Positions 16,744-26,749 of a stretch of 64,000 bases of DNA are shown piece by piece. The notes beneath the pieces were generated by a model. It was given only the letters and a program-made list of their open reading frames with translations. It had not been told where the DNA came from and searched no databases. The translations under genes were made by a program, and so were the position numbers. The stretch comes from Bryobacteraceae bacterium. Its GTDB lineage: Bacteria > Acidobacteriota > Terriglobia > Bryobacterales > Bryobacteraceae. Each line of letters starts with the position of its first letter. Position 1 is the stretch's first letter. Location of the stretch: the NCBI GenBank assembly GCA_019752335.1, contig JAIEMJ010000031.1, positions 124,001-188,000 on the forward strand, written 5' to 3'.

Positions 16744-16828
16744 AAGCTAACACGCGGTCCGCGGGTAACGAATCGCCCGCCTAGGAAGTCAGTACTAGGA
16801 GCCCTCTTCCCGGACCCTGCCCGTCCGT

Positions 16829-16834
16829 TATAGA
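16829..16834 (+). promoter_or_regulatory. Candidate -10 element for the molybdenum hydroxylase operon
   Basis: TATAGA, followed by AT, lies about 40 bases upstream of the GTG start. TTCCCG sits 16 bases further up as a poor -35. It is the only A/T-rich patch in the intergenic stretch 16744-16874, which otherwise shows nothing. Confidence 0.35.
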
Positions 16835-16874
16835 ATCCAAGAGTCTCCCCTTGAAGAGTGAAAGGAAGGTCCAC

Positions 16875-17489
16875 GTGAGCGATCACCAAGATCTGAAGAA
16901 CCCGCGGCCCGCCGTATCCCGCCGCGGCTTTGTACAAGGCGCGGGTGCCGTTACGGGCGCCGTCGCGCTGATGGAAGAAGAAGCGCAAGCGCAAGCCGCT
17001 GGCAAAGTGATGGGCCCCGCGGCCATGGCGATCACGCTCACCGTGAACGGCAAGCCGCTGAAGGTAACCGTCGAGCCGCGCGAGACGTTGCTGGACACCC
17101 TGCGCCATAAGCTGGAACACACGGGCGCCAAGCGCGTCTGCGACCGCGGTACCTGCGGCGCCTGCACGGTGATCGTGAACAACAAGGTCTCCTATGCTTG
17201 CACCATGCTGGCCGTGGACGCCGTGGGCAAGAAGATTCAGACCATCGAAAGCCTGACGGCCAACGGCAAGACGCACCCGATCGTCCCGGCCTTCCACAAC
17301 AACGACGCCCAGCAGTGCGGCTACTGCACCCCGGGCTTCGTGATGGCGGCCAAGGGCTTCCTGGACCGCAATCCCAACCCCACCTACGAGCAGGTGAAAG
17401 ACGGGCTCGGTGGCAATCTCTGCCGTTGCGGCACCTACGTCGGCGTGCGCCAAGCGGTGCTCGAAGCGGCGAAGAAGTTGAAGGCGTAA
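16875..17489 (+). CDS. Molybdenum hydroxylase small subunit, 2Fe-2S, Tat-exported
   Basis: 204 aa from GTG at 16875, preferred because AAAGGAAGG lies 5 bases upstream; an upstream TTG is possible. The twin-arginine signal is SRRGFVQGAGAVTGAVAL. The N-terminal 2Fe-2S domain has CDRGTCGAC and a fourth Cys in SYAC. The C-terminal domain has QQCGYCTPGF and NLCRCGTY. It passes electrons from the Mo subunit to FAD in xanthine/aldehyde oxidoreductases. The Tat signal suggests the complex folds in the cytoplasm and is exported whole, as in periplasmic PaoABC. First gene of a three-gene operon. Confidence 0.92.
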   Translation: MSDHQDLKNPRPAVSRRGFVQGAGAVTGAVALMEEEAQAQAAGKVMGPAAMAITLTVNGKPLKVTVEPRETLLDTLRHKLEHTGAKRVCDRGTCGACTVIVNNKVSYACTMLAVDAVGKKIQTIESLTANGKTHPIVPAFHNNDAQQCGYCTPGFVMAAKGFLDRNPNPTYEQVKDGLGGNLCRCGTYVGVRQAVLEAAKKLKA

Positions 17490-17499
17490 GGAGGAAAAC

Positions 17500-19647
17500 A
17501 TGGCAAATTACTCATGGCCCGAAATGAAATCCCGCAAGGTGATTGGCCAACGCCTGTCACGCTTGGACGGCATTGAAAAATCCAGTGGCAAAGCGAAGTA
17601 CACGTCGGACCTGATGCCCAACGGCTTGCTGCACGCCGTGTTGCTCAGCTCACCGCACGCGCACGCCATCGTCCGTTCCATCGATACGTCCGAGGCGGAG
17701 AAGATGCCCGGCGTGAAGAGTGTGCGCGTGGTCGCCAAGGCCGGCACGGAAGTGCAATGGGCCGGCGCCGAGATCGCCTACGTCGCCGCCACCAGCGAAC
17801 CCCAAGCCCGCGACGCCGCCCGCGCCATCAAGGTGAACTACGAAGTGCTGCCCCACTTTGTGAAGGAAGACCAGATCACCCGCGCCGGTAACCGCGCCAA
17901 GGCGGCCGGCGAACAAGTCACCGGAGACGTCGATCAAGGCTTCAAGGACGCTGCGGTCACCACCGAAGGCGAGTACGCCATCCCCGTCATTACCCACTGC
18001 TGCCTGGAGCCGCATGGACAGATGATCGAGTGGAAGGGCGAGCAGATCAACTACTACCCGTCCACGCAAAACGTCTCCGGCATCGGCGGCGACCTCGCCC
18101 GCAGCCTGAACGTGCCCGCCTCCCAGATCAAGGTCCACATGGACCACATCGGCGGCGGCTTCGGCGCGAAGTTCCCCTCCGACAACTGGGGCAAAGAGTG
18201 CGCCAACATGTCGAAGGACGCGGGCGGCGCCCCGGTCCGTATGTACCTGGACCGCGCGCAAGAGCTCACCATCGCGGGCGTGCGGCCTTCGCACTTCGCC
18301 AAGATCAAGCTCGGCGCGAAGGCCGACGGCACGCTCACCGCGTGGGAGTCGACGTCCTGGTCCACTGGTGGCTTCACCGGCGGCGGCATGGCTCCGTTGC
18401 CGTACGTCTTCACCAATATGCCGAACAAGCGGCTGAACCACACCGCCGTATCCATCAACGGCGGCGGCGCCCGCGCCTGGCGCGCGCCGAACCATCCGCA
18501 GGCCAGCTTCCTCACTTGCGCGGCGCTCGAAGATATCGCCGCCAAGCTGAACCTGGATCCGATTGAGGTCTTCTCGAAGAACGTCCAGTTCACCCCGCGT
18601 GCCGAAACCTACATCCGGCAATTGAAGCGCGCCGCGGTGATGATCGATTGGCAGAAGAATTGGCACCCCCGCGGGAAAGGCGCTTCCGGCAACCTGAAGC
18701 GCGGGCTCGGCATCGGCATCGCCACCTGGGGCGGCCTGGGCCACGCCTCGCGCTGCCTCGCGAAGATCAACGCCGACGGCACCGTCGAAGTGATGATGGG
18801 CACGCAGGACCTCGGCACCGGCACGCGCACCTGCATCTCGCAGGTGGTTTCCGAAACGCTCGGCGTACCCATGAATATGGTGGTGGTCCGCATCGGCGAC
18901 AATTCTTACCCGGCCTCCGGCGCGTCCGGCGGCTCCACGACGATTGGCGGCATCAGCGCCTCCTCGCGCAAAGCCGCGGCCGAAGCGCTCGACCAACTGC
19001 TGGACCTCGTGGCCCCGCAACTGGGGGTCCCCAAGGACCAGTTGCAGGCTGTCGATTCGCGCATCTTCGTCAAGGGCAATCCCGACAAGGCGATCAGTTG
19101 GAAGGCCGCTTGCCAGAAGCTTGGTCCCAAGTCGATTGAAGCTACCGGCGAGAACAACCCGAAGCAGCCCGGCGGCCTGATCAATCAGGGCGTTGGTGGC
19201 ATTCAGATGGCCGACGTCACGGTTGACATCGAGACGGGCGTGGTCCGCATGAACAAGATGGTGGCCGTGCAGGATTGCGGCCTCATCGTCAATCCCAAGC
19301 TCGCCGAAAGCCAGGTGAACGGTGCTTGCATTATGAGCATCTGCGCCGCGCTGATGGAAGAGCGCGTGATGGACAACGTTACGGGCCGCGTGTTGAACGC
19401 CGACATGGAGTTCTACAAGCTGGCCGGCATTAAGGATATCGGCGAGATCCAAGTGGAGATGGAGATCGACGAAGTGAATGACAAGCGCGGCGTGATCGGG
19501 CTCGGCGAGCCCTGCGCCGTAGGCGGCGTCGCCGCGATCGCGAACGCGGTGGCGAACGCCATTGGCGTTCGCGTCCCCTCCGTACCCGTCACCCCGGACC
19601 GGGTGCTCAGCGCCCTCTACGGCAATCGCATGGAAAGGTTGGCTTAA
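17500..19647 (+). CDS. Molybdenum hydroxylase large subunit, molybdopterin-binding
   Basis: 715 aa. It is preceded by an excellent ribosome site (AAGGAGG, 5 bases before the ATG) and begins 10 bases after the small-subunit stop. Landmarks: DGIEKSSGKAKYTSDL near the start, the molybdopterin loop GGGFGAKFPSDNW, ARAWRAPNHPQASF, GTQDLGTGTRT, and the C-terminal VIGLGEPCAVGGVAAIANAV, where the Glu of GEP is the expected catalytic base. No signal peptide, consistent with export by association with the Tat-tagged small subunit. Substrate class (aldehyde, purine or other N-heterocycle) is undecided. Confidence 0.93.
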   Translation: MANYSWPEMKSRKVIGQRLSRLDGIEKSSGKAKYTSDLMPNGLLHAVLLSSPHAHAIVRSIDTSEAEKMPGVKSVRVVAKAGTEVQWAGAEIAYVAATSEPQARDAARAIKVNYEVLPHFVKEDQITRAGNRAKAAGEQVTGDVDQGFKDAAVTTEGEYAIPVITHCCLEPHGQMIEWKGEQINYYPSTQNVSGIGGDLARSLNVPASQIKVHMDHIGGGFGAKFPSDNWGKECANMSKDAGGAPVRMYLDRAQELTIAGVRPSHFAKIKLGAKADGTLTAWESTSWSTGGFTGGGMAPLPYVFTNMPNKRLNHTAVSINGGGARAWRAPNHPQASFLTCAALEDIAAKLNLDPIEVFSKNVQFTPRAETYIRQLKRAAVMIDWQKNWHPRGKGASGNLKRGLGIGIATWGGLGHASRCLAKINADGTVEVMMGTQDLGTGTRTCISQVVSETLGVPMNMVVVRIGDNSYPASGASGGSTTIGGISASSRKAAAEALDQLLDLVAPQLGVPKDQLQAVDSRIFVKGNPDKAISWKAACQKLGPKSIEATGENNPKQPGGLINQGVGGIQMADVTVDIETGVVRMNKMVAVQDCGLIVNPKLAESQVNGACIMSICAALMEERVMDNVTGRVLNADMEFYKLAGIKDIGEIQVEMEIDEVNDKRGVIGLGEPCAVGGVAAIANAVANAIGVRVPSVPVTPDRVLSALYGNRMERLA

Positions 19648-19652
19648 GCAAA

Positions 19653-20633
19653 ATGCAGAACTTCGAATACGCGAATCCCGGCACGGTGGCGGAAGCCACC
19701 GGCCTGCTCGGAGCAACCTGGAGCGACGCCGCGATTTTGGCCGGCGGCACGGACTTGCTCAGCCTGATGAAGGATTACCGGATGTCGCCCAAGCGCGTCG
19801 TCAACATCAAGTCCATCAAGGGGCTCGATAAGGTGGCGAAGGCCGGTGGCATGCTCAGCGTGGGCGCCGCCGTCACCATCGATGACCTGATGGAGCATCC
19901 GGCCGTCCGCTCCGAGTATCCGTCGCTCATGCAAGCGGCCCACGGCATCACCTCGCCGCAGATCCGTAACATGGGCACCCTCGGCGGCGACCTTTGCCAG
20001 CGGCCTCGCTGCTGGTACTTCCGCAACGGCTACGGCTTGCTCGGCATGCAGAATGGCAAAAGCCTGATCGATGCCGGCGAGAATCGCTACCATGCGATCT
20101 TCCCGCAGGGCGCGGCCAAGTTCGTCTCGGCTTCTTCCTTCGCCCCGGCGCTCATCGCGCTCGGCGCGAAGCTCAAGATTGCCGGCAAGTCAGGCAATCG
20201 CGAAGCGGACTTAGCCAGCTTCTTCGTGGCGCCGAAGTCCGAAGCGGAGCGCGAAATCGCTTTGCAGCCCGGCGAAATCGTCACCGAGATCCTCATCCCT
20301 TCGGCCGGCGGCTCTAAGAACGCCACGTACGAAGTGCGCCATAAGGACGCTCTCGATTGGCCGCTCGCCACGGCCTCTGTCGTCGTCAAGATGAACGGCA
20401 GTTCTGTGGCCTCGGCCAAAATCGTGATGGGCCACGTCGGACCTACGCCCGTGTCAGCCGACAAGGCCGCCGCGTGGCTGGCCGGTAAGTCGATCACGGC
20501 GGAGGCGGCGGAGGCCGCGGGCAAAGCCGCCGTGGAAGGGGCCATGCCGCTCAGCCAGAATGCGTACAAGGTGCAGTTGGCCAAGGTCGCGGTAAAGCGC
20601 GCCCTGATGATGGCCGCCGGCCTCAGCGTCTAG
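19653..20633 (+). CDS. Molybdenum hydroxylase FAD-binding subunit
   Basis: 326 aa, starting 5 bases after the large-subunit stop. The FAD-binding motif AILAGGTDLLSLMKDYRM lies near residue 30 and the second FAD region MGTLGGDLCQRPRCWYFR near 110. The C-terminal CO-dehydrogenase-type domain includes VVVKMNGSSVASAKIVMGHV. Relatives such as PaoB carry an extra 4Fe-4S cluster in a loop after the RPRC motif. Here the loop (NGYGLLGMQNGKSLID) has no further Cys, so that cluster is probably absent. The order small-large-FAD differs from paoABC. Confidence 0.9.
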   Translation: MQNFEYANPGTVAEATGLLGATWSDAAILAGGTDLLSLMKDYRMSPKRVVNIKSIKGLDKVAKAGGMLSVGAAVTIDDLMEHPAVRSEYPSLMQAAHGITSPQIRNMGTLGGDLCQRPRCWYFRNGYGLLGMQNGKSLIDAGENRYHAIFPQGAAKFVSASSFAPALIALGAKLKIAGKSGNREADLASFFVAPKSEAEREIALQPGEIVTEILIPSAGGSKNATYEVRHKDALDWPLATASVVVKMNGSSVASAKIVMGHVGPTPVSADKAAAWLAGKSITAEAAEAAGKAAVEGAMPLSQNAYKVQLAKVAVKRALMMAAGLSV

Positions 20634-20653
20634 AATTGGCTTTGTTTTGTCAG

Positions 20654-20679
20654 AAGGGCCGGGCTCATGCCCGGCCTTT
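20654..20679 (+). terminator. Intrinsic terminator-like hairpin after the hydroxylase operon
   Basis: AAGGGCCGGGC, loop TCAT, then GCCCGGCCTTT: an 11-bp stem with one G-T pair, ending in TTTCGTTT. It lies 20 bases after the last stop of the operon and only 20 bases before the next start, so some read-through could feed the small downstream gene. Confidence 0.7.
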
Positions 20680-20698
20680 CGTTTGAAGGAGATCCAAG

Positions 20699-20926
20699 AT
20701 GGAACGCGCAGGAATCGCCCGCATCGACCAAGACGACGACCGTTGCCTCAACCTCTGCTGGAAGGGCATGTACATCGACTCCGAATGGGACCCCACCGTC
20801 CAACACGGCAACGACCGCCTCTTCTGGTGCCACAAAACCCAGAACCCCCTCGGCCCGGACAACAAAGCCGTGGACGAGTACGACTGTAACGACACCCGCA
20901 AATGCTACACGCCGCTCATAGGCTGA
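20699..20926 (+). CDS. Small Cys-containing protein of unknown function
   Basis: 75 aa. The start is well supported by GAAGGAGATCC about 6 bases upstream. The protein is acidic and rich in Asp, Asn and Trp, with five Cys (16, 20, 44, 63, 69), including CLNLC and CNDTRKC. No signal peptide. The spacing could fit a metal site or two disulfides. I do not recognise the family. It sits between the terminator of the molybdenum hydroxylase operon and the hicAB remnant, on the same strand as the operon. Confidence 0.65.
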   Translation: MERAGIARIDQDDDRCLNLCWKGMYIDSEWDPTVQHGNDRLFWCHKTQNPLGPDNKAVDEYDCNDTRKCYTPLIG

Positions 20927-20951
20927 TTGCGGCCGTGGGATTAAGTGTCCG

Positions 20952-21163
20952 TCAGAGATCCTCGGGACGAAGACCAGTATCTTTTCCGATCTTTGATAAT
21001 GCCGCCGGACCTATTTCTTCGCCGTCGTGAAAACAGAAGGTGAAGTTCGGCCAGCCACCACGTTGGAGCTTACGGTGCGATCCGACTTGTTCTTGAACGT
21101 CCAGCCGATTCGTTGCATGGCTGCATACACTCTGCGTGCCTTCGTCGCCCTCCAGGTGCTCAC
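20952..21163 (-). pseudogene. hicA: Frameshifted hicA-type toxin gene
   Basis: From GTG at 21163 (overlapping the hicB stop as GTGA) the frame reads STWRATKARRVYAAMQRIGW then TFKNK. The typical continuation GSHRKLQRGGWPNFTFCFHD, then EEIGPAALSKIG and TGLRPEDL, is in another frame to the stop at 20952. The total is 212 bases, one short of 71 codons, so a single-base deletion near 21080-21090 explains it. HicA toxins are small mRNA interferases with a dsRBD-like fold and a catalytic His, seen here in GSHR. The shifted protein would lack it. Confidence 0.8.
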
Positions 21164-21375
21164 GCGGCGAATAGTACCCGCAGCGGCTGCGGAACTTCAT
21201 CGCCGCTTTCCACCATGTCGGCGAGGACTTGCAACGCGATTGCCTTGACTTTCCGGATAGCTGCGGCTTTAGTAGCGCCGTAAGCCATGACCCCGGGATG
21301 ATCAGGGACGGAAGCTGGGATTCTCCCATCCTCTTCCTGTTCGACTACGACTCGAATTGGATCTATGGTCACCAT
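21160..21375 (-). CDS. hicB: HicB family antitoxin
   Basis: 71 aa from ATG at 21375; GTG at 21372 is better spaced from GAAGGAG and equally possible. The sequence IRVVVEQEEDGRIPASVPDH followed by PGVMAYGATKAAAIRKVKAIALQVLAD is the partly degraded RNase-H-like fold of HicB. No DNA-binding tail is present, as in the short HicB class. Intact, while the coupled toxin gene is frameshifted. Confidence 0.85.
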   Translation of the reverse strand: MVTIDPIRVVVEQEEDGRIPASVPDHPGVMAYGATKAAAIRKVKAIALQVLADMVESGDEVPQPLRVLFAA

Positions 21376-21419
21376 GGCTCCTTCATTCGAGCGGAATGCC
21401 AACCGTAGCGAAGCAAGGC

Positions 21420-22827
<1,408 letters not shown>

Positions 22828-22838
<11 letters not shown>

Positions 22839-25407
22839 AGGAAAACTCGTTCGCATTCAGTAACGCCAGCGCGACATCGCTCAAGGCCCTCACTTCCGGA
22901 GTCACCTCGGAGGGATGCAGATTCGCCTCATAGGCGGACTCGCTCTCTTCCTGCTGGAACGAGAAGCTCTCGCCCGTCAGTTCGCTCGTGATCCGGTGGA
23001 TGAGCGGCTTCCGGGGCGGGGGCTTCGGCGCCGGATGCTGACGATGCCACGCGAGCGAGCGCGCGTACAAGTTACGCGCTTCTGTTAATTCGCTGGCCTC
23101 CGGATCCCGTGCGTAGGCGAGTTCGAAAGTCCGCCGGATGCCGTCCGGCGACTCCTTGGCGGCACGGGCCGCCAGCGCCAATGCGGCATCGTGCGCGAAC
23201 TGGCCGTTGAACAAAGTGAAGCTCTGCGTGGGCACCGTCGAGGCGACGCGGCGCTCGCAGGCCAAGTCCAGGCTCGGGCCATTGAAGACGTCGATGAACG
23301 GATCGATCAGGCTGCGTTGCTGAAACAGATAAACGCTGCGGCGATTGCGCTCCCGGCGCAGGGCCGAAGGGTGATACGGCGGCGCCAGCGAACCCATGCG
23401 ATGCCGGGGCTGGCTGGCGACGTCCTCGCTGATCTGCGGAAACGTCCCCGGGCCGCCCGCGTCGAAGCTGAGTTCGCCGGCCGCGGCCAGGATGTTGTCG
23501 CGTAGCGCCTCGGCTTCCAGGCGCCGCGGCGAGAAGTAAGAGAGCAGCAGGTTATCCGGGTCCTGCTTGGCGACTAAGGCGGCATCCACGGGAGCCGGTC
23601 CGCGCTGATACGCTCGCGACAGCAGGATCTGGCGGTGGAGTTGCTTCACGCTCCAACCGCGTTCGATGAAGCTCCGCGCCAGCCAGTCGAGTAGCTCCGG
23701 ATGTGTGGGCTTCTTGCCCATCTTGCCGAAGTTACTGGCGTCGCCGGCCAAGCCTTGGCCGAAGTGATACTGCCAGACGCGGTTCACCATCACGCGCGCG
23801 GTGAGCGGATTCTCCGGATGCGCGATCCAATTCGCCAGGGCTGACCGGCGGCCCTCCACGGTTTCTGGAATGTCCACCGCGCGGTAGCCGCCCACGATCT
23901 CCGGCGCACTCAGCACGCCCGGCGTCACTGCCTCGGCCGGTGACTGGACGTTGCCACCGGGCAGAATTCTTACTCCCGCCGGCACGTATTTGGCTCTGGC
24001 CGCATAGCGCAGCGCGGGGCCGCCATCCGTCTCGCCGTCGCGGGGTCCACTGCTCACCGCGAACGCCTTGGGCGCGAAGCGATCCAAGGACTCCTTGTAA
24101 ATCTGCGCATGCTTCTGAAATAGCTTGTACTCTTCAAACTGCAGCGGCTCCAAGCCGGCGCCCGTATTCATGGCCTGCGCCAACTCGCCTTTCGGCAGAT
24201 CTTCTTCGCGTGCGACGCCGTGCTTCTTCAGCAGATTCTGCACCGCGAGCTTACGATAGTCCGCCATGCGGGCCAGCGCCTTGGCGTGCGTGGCGGCCAA
24301 CGCCTTCTTCTCCGCTTCGCGGCCCTGTACCAGTTCGGACGGGAGAAACGGCAAGGCGGGCCGGGCGAACTCGGTGCTCGCGAAGACCGCCTGCATGCGG
24401 TAGTAGTCGCGCGTCGGCAGGGGATCGAACTTATGGTCGTGGCAGCGCGCACAGCCCAGGGTAAGGCCGAGGAAAGTCGACGCCGTGGCGTGGGTGACGT
24501 CGTCCAAAAACATCTGGCGCGTGACGGCCTCCACCGACATCGCCGTATGCTCCCAAGGGCCGCCGCGCAGGAAGCCGGTGGCGATCAGCGCTTCCGCGTC
24601 GCCCGGATAGAGCTCATCGCCCGCGATCTGTTCCCGCACGAAACGGTCATAGGGTTTGTCGGCGTTGAAGCTGCGAATCACGTAGTCGCGATAGCGCCAG
24701 GCGTTGGGCCGCTCAAAGTCGTTGGAGTAACCGCCGGAGTCGGCGTAGCGGGCGACGTCGAGCCAATGGCGGCCCCAGCGCTCACCGTAGCGTGGTGAGG
24801 CCAGCAAACGGTCCACCAGCTTTTCCCATGCCTGTGGGCTCTGGTCCGCGACGAAGGCCTTCACCTCTTCGTGCGTCGCGCGCAGACCCGTCAGGTCCAC
24901 CGTGACGCGCTGAATCAAGGTGCGTCGATCCGCTTTACTGGCCGGAGCCATGCCGCGTTCGCGCAGTTTTGCGTCGATGAAGCCATCGATGGTCATCGGG
25001 CTGGCGAAGCGCCGCAAGGGCTGGAAGGCCCACAGGTCGGCTTCGGCGTAAGTCCACTTGGCCGGCCCCTCCGCTTTCCAGGGAGCACCGGCGTCGATCC
25101 ACTCGCGAAAGGCATGCCGCACTGCTGGGCTCAGTTTTTGCTTTTCGCCACCCGGGGGCATCTGCAAACCGTCGACGCCTTCAATCATCCGCAGCAGTAG
25201 GCTCTCGCTGGCCTTTCCCGGCACAACGGCGGCGCCGCGCTTCCCGCCCTTCAGCAGGCTCTCGCGCGTCCGCAGGTCCAAGCCGGAAAGGGCCAGCGCT
25301 GCTCCGTGGCAACCTTGGCAATCACGCTTCAGCGACGGCAACACGGTCTCGGTAAACGGATCCTGCGCCAGCGCCACGGTGGCCACGAGCAGATACAGCT
25401 TCGTCAT
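22828..25407 (-). CDS. Cytochrome c-linked DUF1549/DUF1553 protein
   Basis: 859 aa. The signal peptide MTKLYLLVATVALA leads to a planctomycete-type cytochrome c domain with heme motif CQGCH (residues 30-34) and distal LQMPPGG. DUF1549 follows (LIQRVTVDLTGLRATHEE, YGERWGRHWLDVARYADS) with a second CxxCH (CARCH, about residue 306). DUF1553 spans roughly 520-780 (ALANWIAHPENPLTARVMVN, QQRSLIDPFIDVFNGPS). A heme-linked periplasmic partner of the DUF1501 protein immediately downstream. It is divergent from the MarR gene across about 80 bases. Confidence 0.92.
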
Positions 25408-25453
25408 CGCCCCCTCATTCTATGTCAAACGCACTAATTCCACATCCTGAATC

Positions 25454-25484
25454 GATTGACGAATCAATCAATGCAAGTTAGGCT
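25454..25484 (+). promoter_or_regulatory. Promoter with palindromic operator upstream of the MarR gene
   Basis: GATTGAcgaaTCAATC is a perfect 6+6 inverted repeat at 25454-25469. It covers TTGACG (25456-25461), a good -35 box, with TAGGCT 17 bases later as a weak -10. Such a position fits autorepression by the MarR dimer. The start point predicted from the -10 falls on or very near the GTG codon, so the mRNA may be leaderless. Confidence 0.5.
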
Positions 25485-25490
25485 TTAAGG

Positions 25491-25991
25491 GTGCCTGCCG
25501 CCGCTGAAAGCCTGCTCCTCCAAGAGATCCGGCAAACCAAACCTTTCCGCACGCCCTCGCAGGAAGCTGCCGTTGCTCTGATGCGTACCGCTGATCTCAT
25601 TCAGCGCAACTACAGCCGCCTCGTCGAGCCCCGCGGACTCACCGTGCAACAGTACAACGTCCTGCGCATTCTGCGCGGCGCCGGCCAAACCGGCCTGCCC
25701 ACGCTCGACATCGGCGAGCGGATGATCGAGCAGACGCCTGGCATCACGCGCTTGCTGGACCGGTTGGAGGCCAAGAAGATGGTCCGCCGCCAGCGCAGCA
25801 CGCAGGATCGCCGCCAAGTCTTCTGCTGGATTACGCCCGCTGGCCTGAAACTCCTGGCCGAGATCGATGCTCCGATCGAGCAGACCGGCGAAGCGGTCTT
25901 CGCCAAGCTCGACGAGGCTGAGATCCGCGCGCTGATCGCCAAATTGGAGCGCTTGCGCCAGACGCTCCATACTTTGTTGACCGCCGGGTAA
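25491..25991 (+). CDS. MarR family transcriptional regulator
   Basis: 166 aa from a GTG. Winged helix from about 30 to 150: QQYNVLRILRGAGQTGLPTL, then IEQTPGITRLLDRLEAKKMV as recognition helix and RRQRSTQDRRQVFCWITPAG as the wing with its conserved DRR. A C-terminal dimer helix is present. The palindrome at its promoter suggests autoregulation. It is divergent from the DUF1549/1553 and DUF1501 pair and is followed by two small genes on its own strand, any of which could be targets. Confidence 0.9.
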   Translation: MPAAAESLLLQEIRQTKPFRTPSQEAAVALMRTADLIQRNYSRLVEPRGLTVQQYNVLRILRGAGQTGLPTLDIGERMIEQTPGITRLLDRLEAKKMVRRQRSTQDRRQVFCWITPAGLKLLAEIDAPIEQTGEAVFAKLDEAEIRALIAKLERLRQTLHTLLTAG

Positions 25992-26015
25992 GGGCGCGGG
26001 CGCTACAGTAGAAGC

Positions 26016-26303
26016 ATGCTGGCCTGCTCCCTGCTGCTTGCCCTCCTCTTTCAGGACCCGAAGCCCAAAATCGACGACCCGACGACGGTGCGGCTGCCCG
26101 ATGGCAAGCTGCAGTCCGAGGAGATTTTGAAGGCGGAACACAAGCGTAGCCTGAAGGACGCGCAGGAATTGGTGCGCCTGTCGCAGGAAGTGCAGCAGGA
26201 ACTGGAGCAGCAGGAGCATCATGTCCTGTCGATCGGCATGCTGAAGAAGCTCGACGAAGTGGAAAAGCTCGCTCGCAAGCTACGCGGACGAGTAAAGCGT
26301 TAA
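26016..26303 (+). CDS. Small exported coiled-coil protein
   Basis: 95 aa. A short signal peptide (MLACSLLLALLFQ) precedes a charged region and a long helix (EELVRLSQEV-like heptads, residues 45-75, rich in Gln and Glu) ending in a basic tail RKLRGRVKR. Not a family I recognise. It lies 24 bases after the MarR gene and 12 before the next gene, so probably the same transcript. Confidence 0.6.
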   Translation: MLACSLLLALLFQDPKPKIDDPTTVRLPDGKLQSEEILKAEHKRSLKDAQELVRLSQEVQQELEQQEHHVLSIGMLKKLDEVEKLARKLRGRVKR

Positions 26304-26315
26304 CATAGAGGGGAC

Positions 26316-26747
26316 ATGTTCTTTCGCCGCGAAAAACCCGCCGTCCACACCTTCGACAGCCGCCTGGGAGACCTGCGCGGGAAAGGCTTTTCCGTCGCGC
26401 CCAAGGGCGCGGGGACGGCGGTGGCGTTGCGCGATGGCTGCGCCGCAGTACTGAAAGATGCGGGCGCGACCGTCGAGATCGAGAAGACCGGCGTGTTGAT
26501 CGGCAACGCCATTGGCGTGCTGACGCACGGTGGCTACCAGGTCTATTTTGAGACGTCCGCCGGAGAACGCCGCGCGGGCACGGCGGCGCAATTGAAGGCC
26601 CTGCACGCCTTCGACGAAGACCTTCGCGAAGCCCTTGGACTCACCAGCCTCTACAACGAAGGGCTCGGCACCACCAACGGCCGGCACCTGTATGACCGCG
26701 TCCGCGATCGTGACCAAGGCAAGAAGCCCGTCTTCTCCGTTCGCTAA
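26316..26747 (+). CDS. Conserved hypothetical cytoplasmic protein
   Basis: 143 aa, preceded by GAGGGG. Alternating strands and a few helices: HTFDSRLGDLRGKGFSV, VEIEKTGVLIGNAIGVLTHG, GYQVYFETSAGERRAGTAAQ, HLYDRVRDRDQ. No signal peptide, no Cys and no catalytic motif I can identify. Last gene of the MarR unit. It converges on the metalloprotease gene with 2 bases between the stops. Confidence 0.6.
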   Translation: MFFRREKPAVHTFDSRLGDLRGKGFSVAPKGAGTAVALRDGCAAVLKDAGATVEIEKTGVLIGNAIGVLTHGGYQVYFETSAGERRAGTAAQLKALHAFDEDLREALGLTSLYNEGLGTTNGRHLYDRVRDRDQGKKPVFSVR

Positions 26748-26749
26748 GT

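Noticed and set aside
17650-19716. 688-codon minus-strand open frame
   Set aside because: Antisense of the molybdenum hydroxylase large subunit, whose motifs are all present on the plus strand.
10827-21375. Genomic island bounded by the tRNA-Arg gene
   Set aside because: No integrase and no visible repeat of the tRNA 3' end in the decayed region, so tRNA-targeted integration is unsupported.
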